Assembly: GCA_964517495.1 (NCBI GenBank)
Contig: CAZFER010000006.1
Coordinates: forward strand, 62,001 to 126,000
DNA: 64,000 bases
From: CAZFER01 sp964517495
GTDB lineage: Bacteria > Hinthialibacterota > Hinthialibacteria > Hinthialibacterales > Hinthialibacteraceae
Direction of reading: 5' to 3'
Positions 51,398-60,369 of this stretch are shown here, piece after piece. The notes beneath the pieces were generated by a model. That model did no database searches and was not told the DNA's origin. It worked only from the letters and a program-made list of their open reading frames with translations. Within the stretch, counting starts at the first letter, position 1. Every line of letters starts with the position of its first letter. The translations under genes and the position numbers were made by a program.

Positions 51398-52636
51398 TTA
51401 CTCGTCATCATCAGATACAACCGGCACATATATTGGATCACCTGATAACGGCAAAACGACACCCGAATCATCTTTGGCTAATTCAATCGTTCCACCAAGC
51501 ATGGTTATCGCTTTATGTTTTACCTGTAATCGTTTGAAAGGATAATCCTGTTCTTCACCGGTCGTCCATGCAACCAATACCTTTTTCTCGCGGTGGCCAA
51601 ATAGTAGAAGATAGACATTATCTTCAATGGCCTTATACCGCCGCAAAAAGCGCATATTTTTTAATTGATGATTAAAAACTTTTGCCGCTTTATAAGTCTC
51701 TTTCGGTTCGAAATCATGAAAAACGGTTCCAAAATTATGTTCTCTCTCTTTTGGATCTGGTCCATCATCATGCCAGTCATACCAGATGCTTACCCGGACA
51801 CCGGCTAGAAAATTAGTCAAAAACTGGCGAACAATAAACTGTGCTTGCATATGTTCATCCACTTTTAGCCCACGATAAGGGTGGATGGAGTAACCCCATT
51901 CTCCTGACAAAATTGGATGAAACTTGCCGTCACTATATTTGTAAATTAATTGTTTCAACGCTGTATATTCCTCCAAAACAGTTTCCGGCGGCTTTTCACG
52001 GTAGGGATGAACCGAGACCGCATCAATCCATTTCAACATCCCTTTTTTAAAGCATGCTTCAAGAAAATCCATGGGAATACGCGAGGTGGCAGGCGCAACA
52101 ATCGTGCAATCTTCATCAACCTCGCGCATGGCTTTGGCGGAGGCTTCCACCAGCTTGGTGTAATCATCCACGCTGGGTTGGTCTTCCCAAAAATGATCCA
52201 GGTTGGGCTCGTTCCATATTTCCCAGATCACATTATCTGACGATATGGCTTTTACCGCTTCGGCAGCAAATCGCGCAAACGCTTTGCGCCCTTCCTCGGT
52301 GACCACAGAACGATTCTTTTCGTAAAGTGAATGGCTGTAATCAAGGATATAAAGCGGGGTAATATCACGTTCATGCAAGGCTTTTGTCAAACGCTGATAC
52401 CCTCCAAAATCATATTCGCCCTTTTTCTTTTCAACACGGGACCAGACAAAATCCATTCGGATCATCCCAAAACCAGCATCCTTGATCATATTGAGCTCGT
52501 TTTCCTGCGGCTCGACAAAATGAATATTGACACCTGCACAATCCGGCACCTGCCAGCGGGGAATTCCGTTCAGCGAAGCGTGAACATCCATTTGGCTTAA
52601 AAAAATAAAGAGAATAGATATCGCAATAGTACGCAT
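51398..52636 (-). CDS. Secreted clan GH-A glycoside hydrolase
   Basis: The protein is 412 residues when started at ATG 52636 (AGGAGCGATATT upstream), with signal peptide RTIAISILFIFLSQMDVHAS. It is a TIM-barrel glycosidase. GFGMIRMDFVWSRVEKKKGE and YQRLTKALHERDITPLYILD are early strands, VIWEIWNEPNLDHFW holds the acid/base Glu (NEP), WIDAVSVHPYR is a later strand, and HPILSGEWGYS holds the nucleophile Glu. The pattern suits GH39/GH5-like enzymes with retaining mechanism. A small beta domain ends the chain. It is the first gene of the leftward operon that also holds the lyase, propeller, sulfotransferase and peptidase genes. The precise substrate is not predictable. Confidence 0.82.
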   Translation of the reverse strand: MRTIAISILFIFLSQMDVHASLNGIPRWQVPDCAGVNIHFVEPQENELNMIKDAGFGMIRMDFVWSRVEKKKGEYDFGGYQRLTKALHERDITPLYILDYSHSLYEKNRSVVTEEGRKAFARFAAEAVKAISSDNVIWEIWNEPNLDHFWEDQPSVDDYTKLVEASAKAMREVDEDCTIVAPATSRIPMDFLEACFKKGMLKWIDAVSVHPYREKPPETVLEEYTALKQLIYKYSDGKFHPILSGEWGYSIHPYRGLKVDEHMQAQFIVRQFLTNFLAGVRVSIWYDWHDDGPDPKEREHNFGTVFHDFEPKETYKAAKVFNHQLKNMRFLRRYKAIEDNVYLLLFGHREKKVLVAWTTGEEQDYPFKRLQVKHKAITMLGGTIELAKDDSGVVLPLSGDPIYVPVVSDDDE

Positions 52637-52681
52637 AATATCGCTCCTATGTTGATTGTACGTGATCAACCGTTTGAAGTA

Positions 52682-52800
52682 TCATTCCCCTCCCAAGATT
52701 GGGAGGGGCTAGGGGAGGGTTGATAAGAATACGGTGAGCAAAATCCTTTAACCCCCTCCTAACCTCCCCCATTTCATTAGGGGAGGAATAGTGAAGCCAA
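52682..52800. repeat. CCCCTCCCAAG-family intergenic repeat, copy B
   Basis: CATTCCCCTCCCAAG, GGGAGGGGCTAGGGGAGGG, TTGATAAGAATACGGTGAGC, AAAATCCTTTAACCCCCTCC and a terminal CATTAGGGGAGGAATAGTGAAG follow each other. It is the longest copy and shows the full inverted layout (CCCCTCCCAAG-ATT-GGGAGGGG and CCCCCTCCTAACCTCCCC/GGGGAGG). It fills the gap between the rhamnosidase and glycosidase genes. Confidence 0.75.
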
Positions 52801-52853
52801 TTATAAGTTTTCACTTCCTTTCGACCTCATCTAGCTGACACATTAATGTTAAT

Positions 52854-55800
52854 TTAGTGTTTTGGGAACACTGATTCAATGTGATAACTGCCCGAATTCA
52901 ACATGACAGAAACACCCTTGTCATTTTGCTGTTTGATGTCAATTTCTTCCAATCGCCTCAAGGGCTTATTGTTAATTGAAATATCCTCTGCCGTCTGGGC
53001 TGGAATACATACCGTAGCCGTCGTATTAACAGGAATTTCAATATCCCAAATAAATAGGCCGGCATCCTTCTTCCAATGGCTGGCAATCGTGCCATGCATG
53101 GATCGATAATCTCCCTTGCAATAATCCAATCCCTTCACAGGATGGGGACGCATAATGATATGTTTGAAGGCTGGTTTCTCTGGATCGGATTTAATACCCA
53201 CCAAATATTCCATGAACCAGATGTTTAAATCGCCCACCAGCATAACATGGTTGTGTGAATTCATGGCGGGATTGGCGGTATCGCCATTCCATAGTTCCCA
53301 AATCGTGGTGGCATCGTTTTCGATCATATATCCCCAACTGGGGTAGGTTTTTTGTGTAGCGATAGTATAAGCAATATCCGGCCGGCCATGATCCGACAAC
53401 ACCCGCATCAACCACTGGCCGCCGATTAAGCCCGTACCAATATGGCCATTGGTTTCATGGATGATTTTGTCAACCAGATTATTGAATACTTTCTCCTCGT
53501 ACTGCTTGGGAACCATCCCAAAAGCAAGAGGCAATACATAGGATGTCTGTGAACCATTATCATAGCGGCAGGCTTGGGGATCAAAGAATTTTTGGTTATA
53601 GGCGTTTTTGATTTTCTTCGCCAACGCATTGAATTTATCGGCATCTTTATCCTTGCCAAGCAGATTCGCGTAACGCGCCATCAACCGAAGGTCATTATAA
53701 AAATATGTGGTCCCCAATACCGGTTTGGCGGTTTTGCGGTTGGGATCTTGTGAGTGGATCAGTTCAGGCGATTCAGGCGGAACACACCAATCCCCATACG
53801 TATCACGCGGCATAATGCCATCTTCCAAAAAGCCGCTCATAAAATCAATCCACTGCTTCATGCTGACATAACGCTCTTCGATAACTTTCAAATCAGCATA
53901 TTGATCGTATAAATTCGCCGGTGTAATAAGATAACAACTTGGCCAGGTGACATCGTTGGGATACATGGGCCAATACGAAGGCGCCACGCTGGGCACCGCA
54001 CCGTCTTCACGCTGAGCGTCGTTGATGTCTGCCATCCATTTACGATAAAGTGGAGCGACATTGAACAGATAGGTTTCACCTTTGGATTCAGCCGCCCGAT
54101 CACCCAGCCAGGCTTGGCGTTCATCACGTTGTGGACAGTCTGTGGGGAAGGAACGATAATTACCTCGCACCCCCCAATAAATGTTTTTCCAAATCTGGTT
54201 TAATAATGGATTGGAACATTCAAAGGATCCCACTTCATCGAGATCATCATGCACCACGCGCCCTTCTATGCAAGTAAGATCAGGCACACCAGGATAGCCT
54301 GTAACTTCCACGTATCGAAAACCATGATAGGTGAAACGCGGTTCAAACACTTCAATCCCATCGCCTTTCAGTGTATAAATATCAGTCACTTTAGCAGAGC
54401 GTATGTTGTCCAGGAAAAGAGTGCCATCCTCTTTTATTACTTCAGCATGGCGTAACTTCACCTCAGTACCTTTGGGGCCTTCAACTCTCAGCCGACACCA
54501 GCCCACCATGTTTTGCCCCATATCAAAAATATACATCCCCGGTCTGGGATTGGTTCGCTTGACCGGTAATAGGGTATCCGTCACTCGAATAGGTTCCGTC
54601 ATCTGGGCACGCAAGGTTCCTTCCGGCGCCTCCACCATTTCCACATTATTCCACGCTGAATCATCAAAGTTCGGTTGATCCCACCCCGGCATTTCCAGGC
54701 GGGCGTCATATTCCTCCCCGTCATATTCGTTATTCGCCTGCACCGGTCCATTGGTGGTGATTTTCCAATCCTGATTGCTAATCACCCGGCTGGTTGATCC
54801 ATCGTTGTGCTGAATATCCAGTTGCAATAATAATTTTGGGAACCCAAACGTTCTTGTTTTTGTCGGAACCGTCAATCGGGGAGCATAATAACGCCCATTG
54901 CCTAAAATCACTCCCAGAGCATTTTCTCCCTTTTGCAATTGATCAGTCACATCAAAAGTGAGATAAAAAACACGATCATCATATTCCGTCAACGCGGGTT
55001 GCAAAACATGATCGCTGATCTTTTCGCCGTTAACTCGAAGTTCAAAAAGGCCTAATCCACAAATCGCTATCGTGGCTCGTTCCATCGGTTGATCAAGGTT
55101 GAATTCATTGCGCAAATAACGGGCAGGTAGGCGCCGCTCTTGCGCTTCAGAACCGGCCAAATTCACATTCCCCCAGGGCGACGCACCATAGAGGGCAAAG
55201 GCATTCGCGTTTTTCCATCGCGATTCATCAGCGTTTATGGATTGCCAATTATCCTCTGCGGATTTGGATGTTTTCCATTGATCATCTGTGTGAATGATAA
55301 TGCTTTGTTCATTCTCAAGCGTGATTTGCACCAATCCAATCAAACCAGCCGGATTTGGCGAATCACCGGCATTGACCGCCGCAACGGCTATCACGTTTTG
55401 ACCTTTTTGTAGATACTCGGTTAAATCAATTTCGACCAATTGATTAAAATTATTTCCATTACCAACCTCCGTTCCGTTTACCCAAAGCGTGAACTGATTA
55501 TCTGCGGTAAAATAAGCTTTTGCCACTTGCACATGTTGTGGCACACCAAAACTGCGCCGAAAATAAATACTTTCTGCAGGAGCAGATTGTCCGGGTTTCT
55601 CATAAGGAAACCAAATCCAATGGGATTGCTTCACCGCCTTGGTTTGCTTCAAGGGCACAACTGAATCTTGCTTATCCCAACCAATCCATTGCGCTTTCCA
55701 ATCCGATTCATCCAATAGCCCCATACTCCAATTCGCAGTGGAACTCCAAGCTGAGGGATCCCCGTCTTTATCCCATACACGCACTTTCCAAAAGCATTCC

Positions 55801-56144
55801 ATTCGTGACTGAAGTTTTTTGCCTTGATAAGGAATATGGATGGATTGATCAGATCGAACTTTCCCACTATCCCACAGATTGCCTTGATCATTATCCAACG
55901 TATTTTGATTATCCGATACTAGAATTTGATAGGCACTCTGCTCTTGCCCCTTTTCATCCGATTCCAATATCCAACCTAACCGTGGCGCGGTTTCATCAAT
56001 GCCCTGCGGATTCTCCATATATTCACACCGCAAGTGGGAAACGTGAATCTCCGCTACCGCGGCCACAGGAAAGATAAAAACAGATATAAAAGCCAATAAA
56101 TAACTCCTTGAAAGGAAAAAAGCGTTTTGATGGTTGAATTTCAT
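52854..56144 (-). CDS. Secreted family 78 alpha-L-rhamnosidase
   Basis: The 1096-residue protein has a signal peptide (SYLLAFISVFIFPVAAVAEI) and the GH78 order. An Fn3-like N-domain (VSHLRCEYMENPQGIDETAP, RLGWILES) comes first, then an inserted beta-sandwich (about 190-330: YFRRSFGVPQHVQVAKAYFT and LWVNGTEVGNGNNFN), and a second jelly-roll (GLGLFELRVNGEKISDHVLQ). The (alpha/alpha)6 catalytic domain has SFPTDCPQRDERQAWLGDRA (about residue 660-680), which carries the conserved Asp and Glu residues. YTIATQKTYPSWGYMIENDA, TTIWELW supplies the later catalytic Glu. It removes L-rhamnose from glycans or glycosides outside the cytoplasm. L-rhamnose isomerase is encoded 2.6 kb away. AGAGGA precedes ATG 56144. 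Confidence 0.92.
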   Translation of the reverse strand: MKFNHQNAFFLSRSYLLAFISVFIFPVAAVAEIHVSHLRCEYMENPQGIDETAPRLGWILESDEKGQEQSAYQILVSDNQNTLDNDQGNLWDSGKVRSDQSIHIPYQGKKLQSRMECFWKVRVWDKDGDPSAWSSTANWSMGLLDESDWKAQWIGWDKQDSVVPLKQTKAVKQSHWIWFPYEKPGQSAPAESIYFRRSFGVPQHVQVAKAYFTADNQFTLWVNGTEVGNGNNFNQLVEIDLTEYLQKGQNVIAVAAVNAGDSPNPAGLIGLVQITLENEQSIIIHTDDQWKTSKSAEDNWQSINADESRWKNANAFALYGASPWGNVNLAGSEAQERRLPARYLRNEFNLDQPMERATIAICGLGLFELRVNGEKISDHVLQPALTEYDDRVFYLTFDVTDQLQKGENALGVILGNGRYYAPRLTVPTKTRTFGFPKLLLQLDIQHNDGSTSRVISNQDWKITTNGPVQANNEYDGEEYDARLEMPGWDQPNFDDSAWNNVEMVEAPEGTLRAQMTEPIRVTDTLLPVKRTNPRPGMYIFDMGQNMVGWCRLRVEGPKGTEVKLRHAEVIKEDGTLFLDNIRSAKVTDIYTLKGDGIEVFEPRFTYHGFRYVEVTGYPGVPDLTCIEGRVVHDDLDEVGSFECSNPLLNQIWKNIYWGVRGNYRSFPTDCPQRDERQAWLGDRAAESKGETYLFNVAPLYRKWMADINDAQREDGAVPSVAPSYWPMYPNDVTWPSCYLITPANLYDQYADLKVIEERYVSMKQWIDFMSGFLEDGIMPRDTYGDWCVPPESPELIHSQDPNRKTAKPVLGTTYFYNDLRLMARYANLLGKDKDADKFNALAKKIKNAYNQKFFDPQACRYDNGSQTSYVLPLAFGMVPKQYEEKVFNNLVDKIIHETNGHIGTGLIGGQWLMRVLSDHGRPDIAYTIATQKTYPSWGYMIENDATTIWELWNGDTANPAMNSHNHVMLVGDLNIWFMEYLVGIKSDPEKPAFKHIIMRPHPVKGLDYCKGDYRSMHGTIASHWKKDAGLFIWDIEIPVNTTATVCIPAQTAEDISINNKPLRRLEEIDIKQQNDKGVSVMLNSGSYHIESVFPKH

Positions 56145-56506
56145 GATTGTATCCTCTTTTAATTCAATGAACGTTAATAAAAGAAACCACTAATATCGCT
56201 CTATTCTCGCATGGATACATAAGTAACGTCAACCATATGGAATTTCCTTGTGGAATTTCCTGTCTCGAAAGAAACAGAAAGATATATCAATTCTGATTCA
56301 AAATGATGGGAAAGGTAGTATACTTTCCAATGAACGATCATAATTATGAGAAGATTTAAATTGTGAATGAATATCAGAGGAGAACACACTTCATAGAACA
56401 AAATATTTGACTTACAAATTGGCAAGAAACAAATTCAATGAGACATGGCAACAATCTTATGTATTTATCCTAAGTTGTAATATCTACAAAGGAAAAAAAT
56501 GTAACA
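56145..56506. other. Intergenic region upstream of the rhamnosidase
   Basis: No gene is visible in these 360 bases between the leftward rhamnosidase and a rightward gene remnant. The direct repeats GGAATTTCCT (56241 and 56256 regions) form short GGAATTTCC copies 15 bases apart. The region should contain the rhamnosidase promoter, but no consensus could be fixed. Confidence 0.3.
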
Positions 56507-56581
56507 ATGATCACCACCTTAAACCAAATAGTCAATATCCTTGTCCGGGAAATTGATCCGGATCGCATCTTCCCTCAATAA
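56507..56581 (+). pseudogene. Remnant of a MNT-type nucleotidyltransferase gene
   Basis: ATG 56507 opens a 24-codon frame, TTLNQIVNILVREIDPDRIF, ending at TAA 56579-56581. The pattern I-V-x-x-L-V-x-E-I-x-P-x-[RK]-I-[FI] is the typical N-terminus of small MNT-domain nucleotidyltransferases (antitoxins of HEPN-MNT pairs). In complete members it continues with an LFGSRARG motif. Here that motif is missing and no HEPN gene follows. A GGA lies 15 bases before the ATG. The fragment is read as the remains of a lost toxin-antitoxin unit. Confidence 0.45.
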
Positions 56582-56637
56582 TTCTGGCATGGTAATTGTT
56601 AAACAATCCATCACATTTATTGTTGCAGAGGAAAAAT

Positions 56638-58158
56638 ATGGATAAAAATACAAAACCTGAATATAAACAATCCTTGGTGGAAAATTGGTTATCTCTGTTT
56701 GGATTCATGCTGGCTGTGATTTTTCTGGCCGGTGAGCTGATTCTTATTACCATCGATTTGACCACAGGCCATACCAATCCCTATGTTGGCATCCTGATTT
56801 ACATTGTGGGACCATCCATTCTCATTCTAGGCCTTCTATTGGTTCCATTGGGAATGTGGCGTATTCATCGAAAACGCCAGCGTGGCTGGGAAGAAAAACG
56901 GCTCCCCATATTTGATTTAAACAACACTCGGCACAGGCTTTATTTATTCGTCTTTACCGGCATGACCACCATCTTTTTAATCTTATCCATGGTGGGAACC
57001 TATCAGGCTTACCACATTACGGAATCGAACGCTTTTTGTGGATTGCTATGCCATCAGGTCATGGAACCGGAATTCACACGCTATCAATTTTCACCCCATG
57101 CACGTGTGGATTGCGTTCAATGCCATATTGGACCAGGAGCGGATTGGTTCGTAAAAAGCAAACTATCGGGCGCCTGGCAGGTGTATGCGGTCATGACCAA
57201 TTCCTATGAACTCCCCATCGACACCCCGATCGAAAACCTTCGACCCGCCCGTGATACATGTGAACAATGCCACTGGCCGGAAAAATTTTATGAGTCCGTG
57301 GAAAAGAAATTGGTCTACTATGGTTCGGATGAAGAAAACACACCCTATCGGGTTGATTTGCTGCTTCATGTCGGTGAAAACTTGATTGAAAAGGACAAAA
57401 ATCGCAGCATTCACTGGCATATTGGCCTTGATCATACCCTGGAATATTATGCAACCGATGAAGACCGCCAGGAAATCCCCTGGGTACGGGTCACCTATAA
57501 CGATGGCACCGTGGATGAGTTTTTTGACACAGAAAATGAGGATTTTAACCCAGATGAGATTCCAGAGGATGAGATTCGCACCATGGATTGTATCGATTGC
57601 CACAATCGCCCATCCCATCGCTTTCTATCCCCCTTCGAAGTGATTAACAAAGCCATGTTAAGCGGGCAATTGGATGTAAAAATCCCGGATTTAAAATCCA
57701 CACTCAGCGATTTATTTCTTACGGAATATGAAACCACTGAAGAAGGTTTGGAAACCATCGAGACTGAATTACGAGACAGTTACGCTGATTACATGGAAGA
57801 GAATCCGGATCAACAAAAAGCCATCGAACAAACCATTGATATATCAAAAACCTTGTTCACTCAAAATTTCTTCCCTGAGTGGAACGCCAATTGGTCCAAA
57901 CACACCTGGAATATTGGGCACTTTGAATTTCCAGGCTGCTATCGCTGCCACGATGATCAACACATGACTCGCGATGAAAGCAAGGTGATAAGCAACGATT
58001 GCAACCTCTGCCATTCCATCGTTCGGCAAGGCGAGGGGTGGGATGAATTGCAAAACCTGGAATACAAAGAACAGGACTTTCTACATCCCCGCGGCTTTGG
58101 CGACCTTTGGGAAGGCCAGAACTGTCACGAATGCCACAGCCCGGATAATGTGATGTAA
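56638..58158 (+). CDS. NapC/NirT-type seven-haem membrane cytochrome c
   Basis: The protein is 506 residues from ATG 56638 (AGAGGA six bases upstream). Three membrane helices (SLFGFMLAVIFLAGELILIT, then YVGILIYIVGPSILILGLLL and LYLFVFTGMTTIFLILSMVG) precede a periplasmic haem domain. Haem-binding motifs are CGLLCH (CxxxCH, about residue 134), CVQCH (158), CEQCH (208), CIDCH (316), CYRCH (432), CNLCH (455) and CHECH (497), making seven. The first, with three residues between the cysteines, is followed by QVMEPEF, as in this group of NapC/NirT relatives. An acidic linker (FDTENEDFNPDEIPEDEIR) lies between haems 3 and 4. Such proteins pass quinol electrons to periplasmic reductases. No reductase or haem-lyase gene is adjacent. 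Confidence 0.88.
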   Translation: MDKNTKPEYKQSLVENWLSLFGFMLAVIFLAGELILITIDLTTGHTNPYVGILIYIVGPSILILGLLLVPLGMWRIHRKRQRGWEEKRLPIFDLNNTRHRLYLFVFTGMTTIFLILSMVGTYQAYHITESNAFCGLLCHQVMEPEFTRYQFSPHARVDCVQCHIGPGADWFVKSKLSGAWQVYAVMTNSYELPIDTPIENLRPARDTCEQCHWPEKFYESVEKKLVYYGSDEENTPYRVDLLLHVGENLIEKDKNRSIHWHIGLDHTLEYYATDEDRQEIPWVRVTYNDGTVDEFFDTENEDFNPDEIPEDEIRTMDCIDCHNRPSHRFLSPFEVINKAMLSGQLDVKIPDLKSTLSDLFLTEYETTEEGLETIETELRDSYADYMEENPDQQKAIEQTIDISKTLFTQNFFPEWNANWSKHTWNIGHFEFPGCYRCHDDQHMTRDESKVISNDCNLCHSIVRQGEGWDELQNLEYKEQDFLHPRGFGDLWEGQNCHECHSPDNVM

Positions 58159-58171
58159 TCGTCCATCGTTT

Positions 58172-58584
58172 TTATTGGCGTCGCATCATATGAAGCCCTT
58201 CCTCGTTGCCTGGAAGAAGGATGAGATCGTCTATGTTGTAAAAACGCATCATCTCGTTATACCGCTTAAGTCATAAATACCAATCCCAGCGCCCCCCTTG
58301 GCGGCATACAAGCGATCCTTCCAGATTTTCAAGTCATAGACGGAATCTGTACTGACCATAAACCGGTTAAGCAAAACTGGCTTTGTCGCCAAGCTAACAT
58401 CATAAATAGCAATCGTAACACCTTGTGCAGCATACAAGTACGTTTTGTTTGAAGGGGGTGTATCTTTGTACAACACCAGGTCTTTTGTGGGTGAAGCCGT
58501 CGAACCCAAATATTCGATCCCCTCAGCCATCCCTGTATCGCTTGCAAACAATTGAATTACGAAAAATACTATAATATAAAACAT
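58172..58584 (-). pseudogene. Short LVIVD-type protein gene with a frameshift near its 3' end
   Basis: The frame from ATG 58584 (GAGG nine bases upstream) encodes a signal-like segment (FYIIVFFVIQLFASDTGMAE) and two repeats of LVIVD-type propeller blades (TYLYAAQGVTIAIYDVSLAT and RLYAAKGGAGIGIYDLSG), stopping at 58249. In the next frame the sequence continues sensibly as YNEMMRFYNIDDLILLPGNE, EGLHMMRRQ, to a stop at 58172-58174. This implies a one-base frameshift near 58258. Complete LVIVD proteins have many more blades, so the gene is also short at this size. It is convergent with the cytochrome gene. Confidence 0.5.
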
Positions 58585-58718
58585 ACGAATAAACCTCGAA
58601 AAAATAATGAAAATCAAATAATGTACCGCTTTTCAACCCGCAGGTGTTTTGTTATAAAGGAAAACATATCACAATATACGAAAATGAAGATTAAATAATC
58701 ATTAAAGGTGAATCCATT

Positions 58719-59990
58719 ATGACTCAGAATACTTCATCAATTGAACAAGCCTATGGATTGGCGAAAGAACGCTATGCCGAATTAGGTGTGGATGTTGATA
58801 AAACCTTGCAACGATTAAGCAAAATCCCCATTTCCATGCATTGCTGGCAGGGAGATGATGTGGGGGGCTTTGAGCATGCCAACGATGATATCGGCGGTGG
58901 ACTGGCAGTCACTGGCAACTATCCAGGAAAGGCCCGAACACCGAATGAACTGCGCCAGGATGCCGAAAAAGCCTATTCGATGATTCCAGGCAAACATCGC
59001 TTCAACCTGCATGCCTCCTACGCCGAAACCGGCGGTCAAACTGTCGACCGCAATGAACTTGAACCAAAACATTTTCAAGGCTGGATCGACTGGGCAAAGG
59101 AACAAGGCATTGGCGTTGATTTTAACCCCACCTTTTTTGCCCATCCCAAAGCCGATGACGGATTCACCCTGGCCCATGCGGATAACAGTATCCGGCAATT
59201 CTGGGTGGAACATGGCATCGTCTGCCGCAAAATCGGCGAAGCCTTTGGTAAAGCCTTGGGAACACCATGCATAACCAATGTCTGGATTCCCGACGGTTAT
59301 AAAGACATCCCCGTTGATCGAAAAAGCCCCCGTGAACGGCTGGCGGATTCGTTGGATAAAATCTTCGCGGAAACCATCGATCCTGCCCATAATCTGGATG
59401 CAGTCGAAAGCAAGTTATTCGGCATAGGTTCAGAAAGCTACGTGGTGGGATCACATGAGTTTTATTTAGGCTATGCCATCCAAAACAAAAAAGTGCTTTG
59501 CCTGGATACCGGCCATTTTCATCCCACCGAGAATGTGTTTGATAAAATTTCCTCAGTAATGCTCTATGTGGATGAACTGCTTTTACACGTAAGCCGAGGC
59601 ATTCGTTGGGACAGCGACCATGTCGTGATCTGGTCGGATGATTTGCAAGCCTTGGCCTCTGAACTGGTTCGCAATGATTATTTGAGCCGTGTGCATATCG
59701 GCCTGGATTTCTTTGACGCAAGCATCAACCGGGTGGCCGCCTGGGTAATCGGTACCCGCTGCATGATCAAAGCCCTGCTGAAAGCAATGCTTGAGCCAAT
59801 AACCTTGCTTCGTCGTTTCGAACAGGAAGGGGATTTCACCTCACGGCTGGCGATCCTCGAAGAATGCAAAACGTTACCACTCAGTGCGGTTTGGGATTAC
59901 TACTGCCTTCGAGCCAATGTTCCTGTTGGCCAAAGATGGCTGGATGAAGTCAAAACCTATGAAAAAGAAGTGTTATCAAAACGGGAATGA
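58719..59990 (+). CDS. rhaA: L-rhamnose isomerase
   Basis: The 423-residue TIM-barrel, metal-dependent isomerase converts L-rhamnose to L-rhamnulose. ISMHCWQGDDVGGFEHANDD is the hallmark start of the RhaA family, followed by GNYPGKARTPNELRQDAEKA, KHRFNLHASYAE, NPTFFAHPKADDGFTLAHAD, VCLDTGHFHPTE-type (here VLCLDTGHFHPTEN) and RVHIGLDFFDASINRVAAW. The metal ligands of the family (Glu, Asp, His and Asp) fall in these motifs. AAAGGTG precedes ATG 58719. No rhamnulokinase, aldolase or transporter is next to it. The secreted GH78 rhamnosidase 2.6 kb to the left would supply its substrate. Confidence 0.92.
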   Translation: MTQNTSSIEQAYGLAKERYAELGVDVDKTLQRLSKIPISMHCWQGDDVGGFEHANDDIGGGLAVTGNYPGKARTPNELRQDAEKAYSMIPGKHRFNLHASYAETGGQTVDRNELEPKHFQGWIDWAKEQGIGVDFNPTFFAHPKADDGFTLAHADNSIRQFWVEHGIVCRKIGEAFGKALGTPCITNVWIPDGYKDIPVDRKSPRERLADSLDKIFAETIDPAHNLDAVESKLFGIGSESYVVGSHEFYLGYAIQNKKVLCLDTGHFHPTENVFDKISSVMLYVDELLLHVSRGIRWDSDHVVIWSDDLQALASELVRNDYLSRVHIGLDFFDASINRVAAWVIGTRCMIKALLKAMLEPITLLRRFEQEGDFTSRLAILEECKTLPLSAVWDYYCLRANVPVGQRWLDEVKTYEKEVLSKRE

Positions 59991-60060
59991 GGGTATTCAC
60001 ACCCACCCCATAACTTAATAATAATGAATCCAGGATGGGATAATTGATTTACCTCATCGC

Positions 60061-60369
60061 TTATAGTTTATATTTCTCTGGTGTCAGTTTATATCCCAAA
60101 GCCTTTAGAATGGCATTCATATTTCTAAAGTTTGGATTCCCTGATTCAGAAAGCGCTTTTTGTAATCCCTTTCGTGTCATTCCCGCTGCTTCAGCTGTAG
60201 CCGCGACACCTTTCACACGTGTAATGGTACGAAGAGAGGCTAAAAGAGATCCCATATTCTGATCCTGAGAAAACTCATCAAAGATGATTTCAATGTATTC
60301 ATCAATCTCATCCGGATGTTGCCGGAAATAATCTTCTTCAATTTCATCAAGTGTCCTAAAATTGCGCAT
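60061..60369 (-). CDS. HigA-like antitoxin with helix-turn-helix
   Basis: The 102-residue protein has an acidic N-terminus (LDEIEEDYFRQHPDEIDEYI) and a C-terminal HTH (VKGVAATAEAAGMTRKGLQK, then ALSESGNPNFRNMNAILKAL). This matches the putative addiction-module antidote family related to HigA. It overlaps the 3' end of the toxin gene by 14 bases, so both are made from one transcript with the toxin first. The HTH probably represses the shared promoter. Confidence 0.88.
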   Translation of the reverse strand: MRNFRTLDEIEEDYFRQHPDEIDEYIEIIFDEFSQDQNMGSLLASLRTITRVKGVAATAEAAGMTRKGLQKALSESGNPNFRNMNAILKALGYKLTPEKYKL

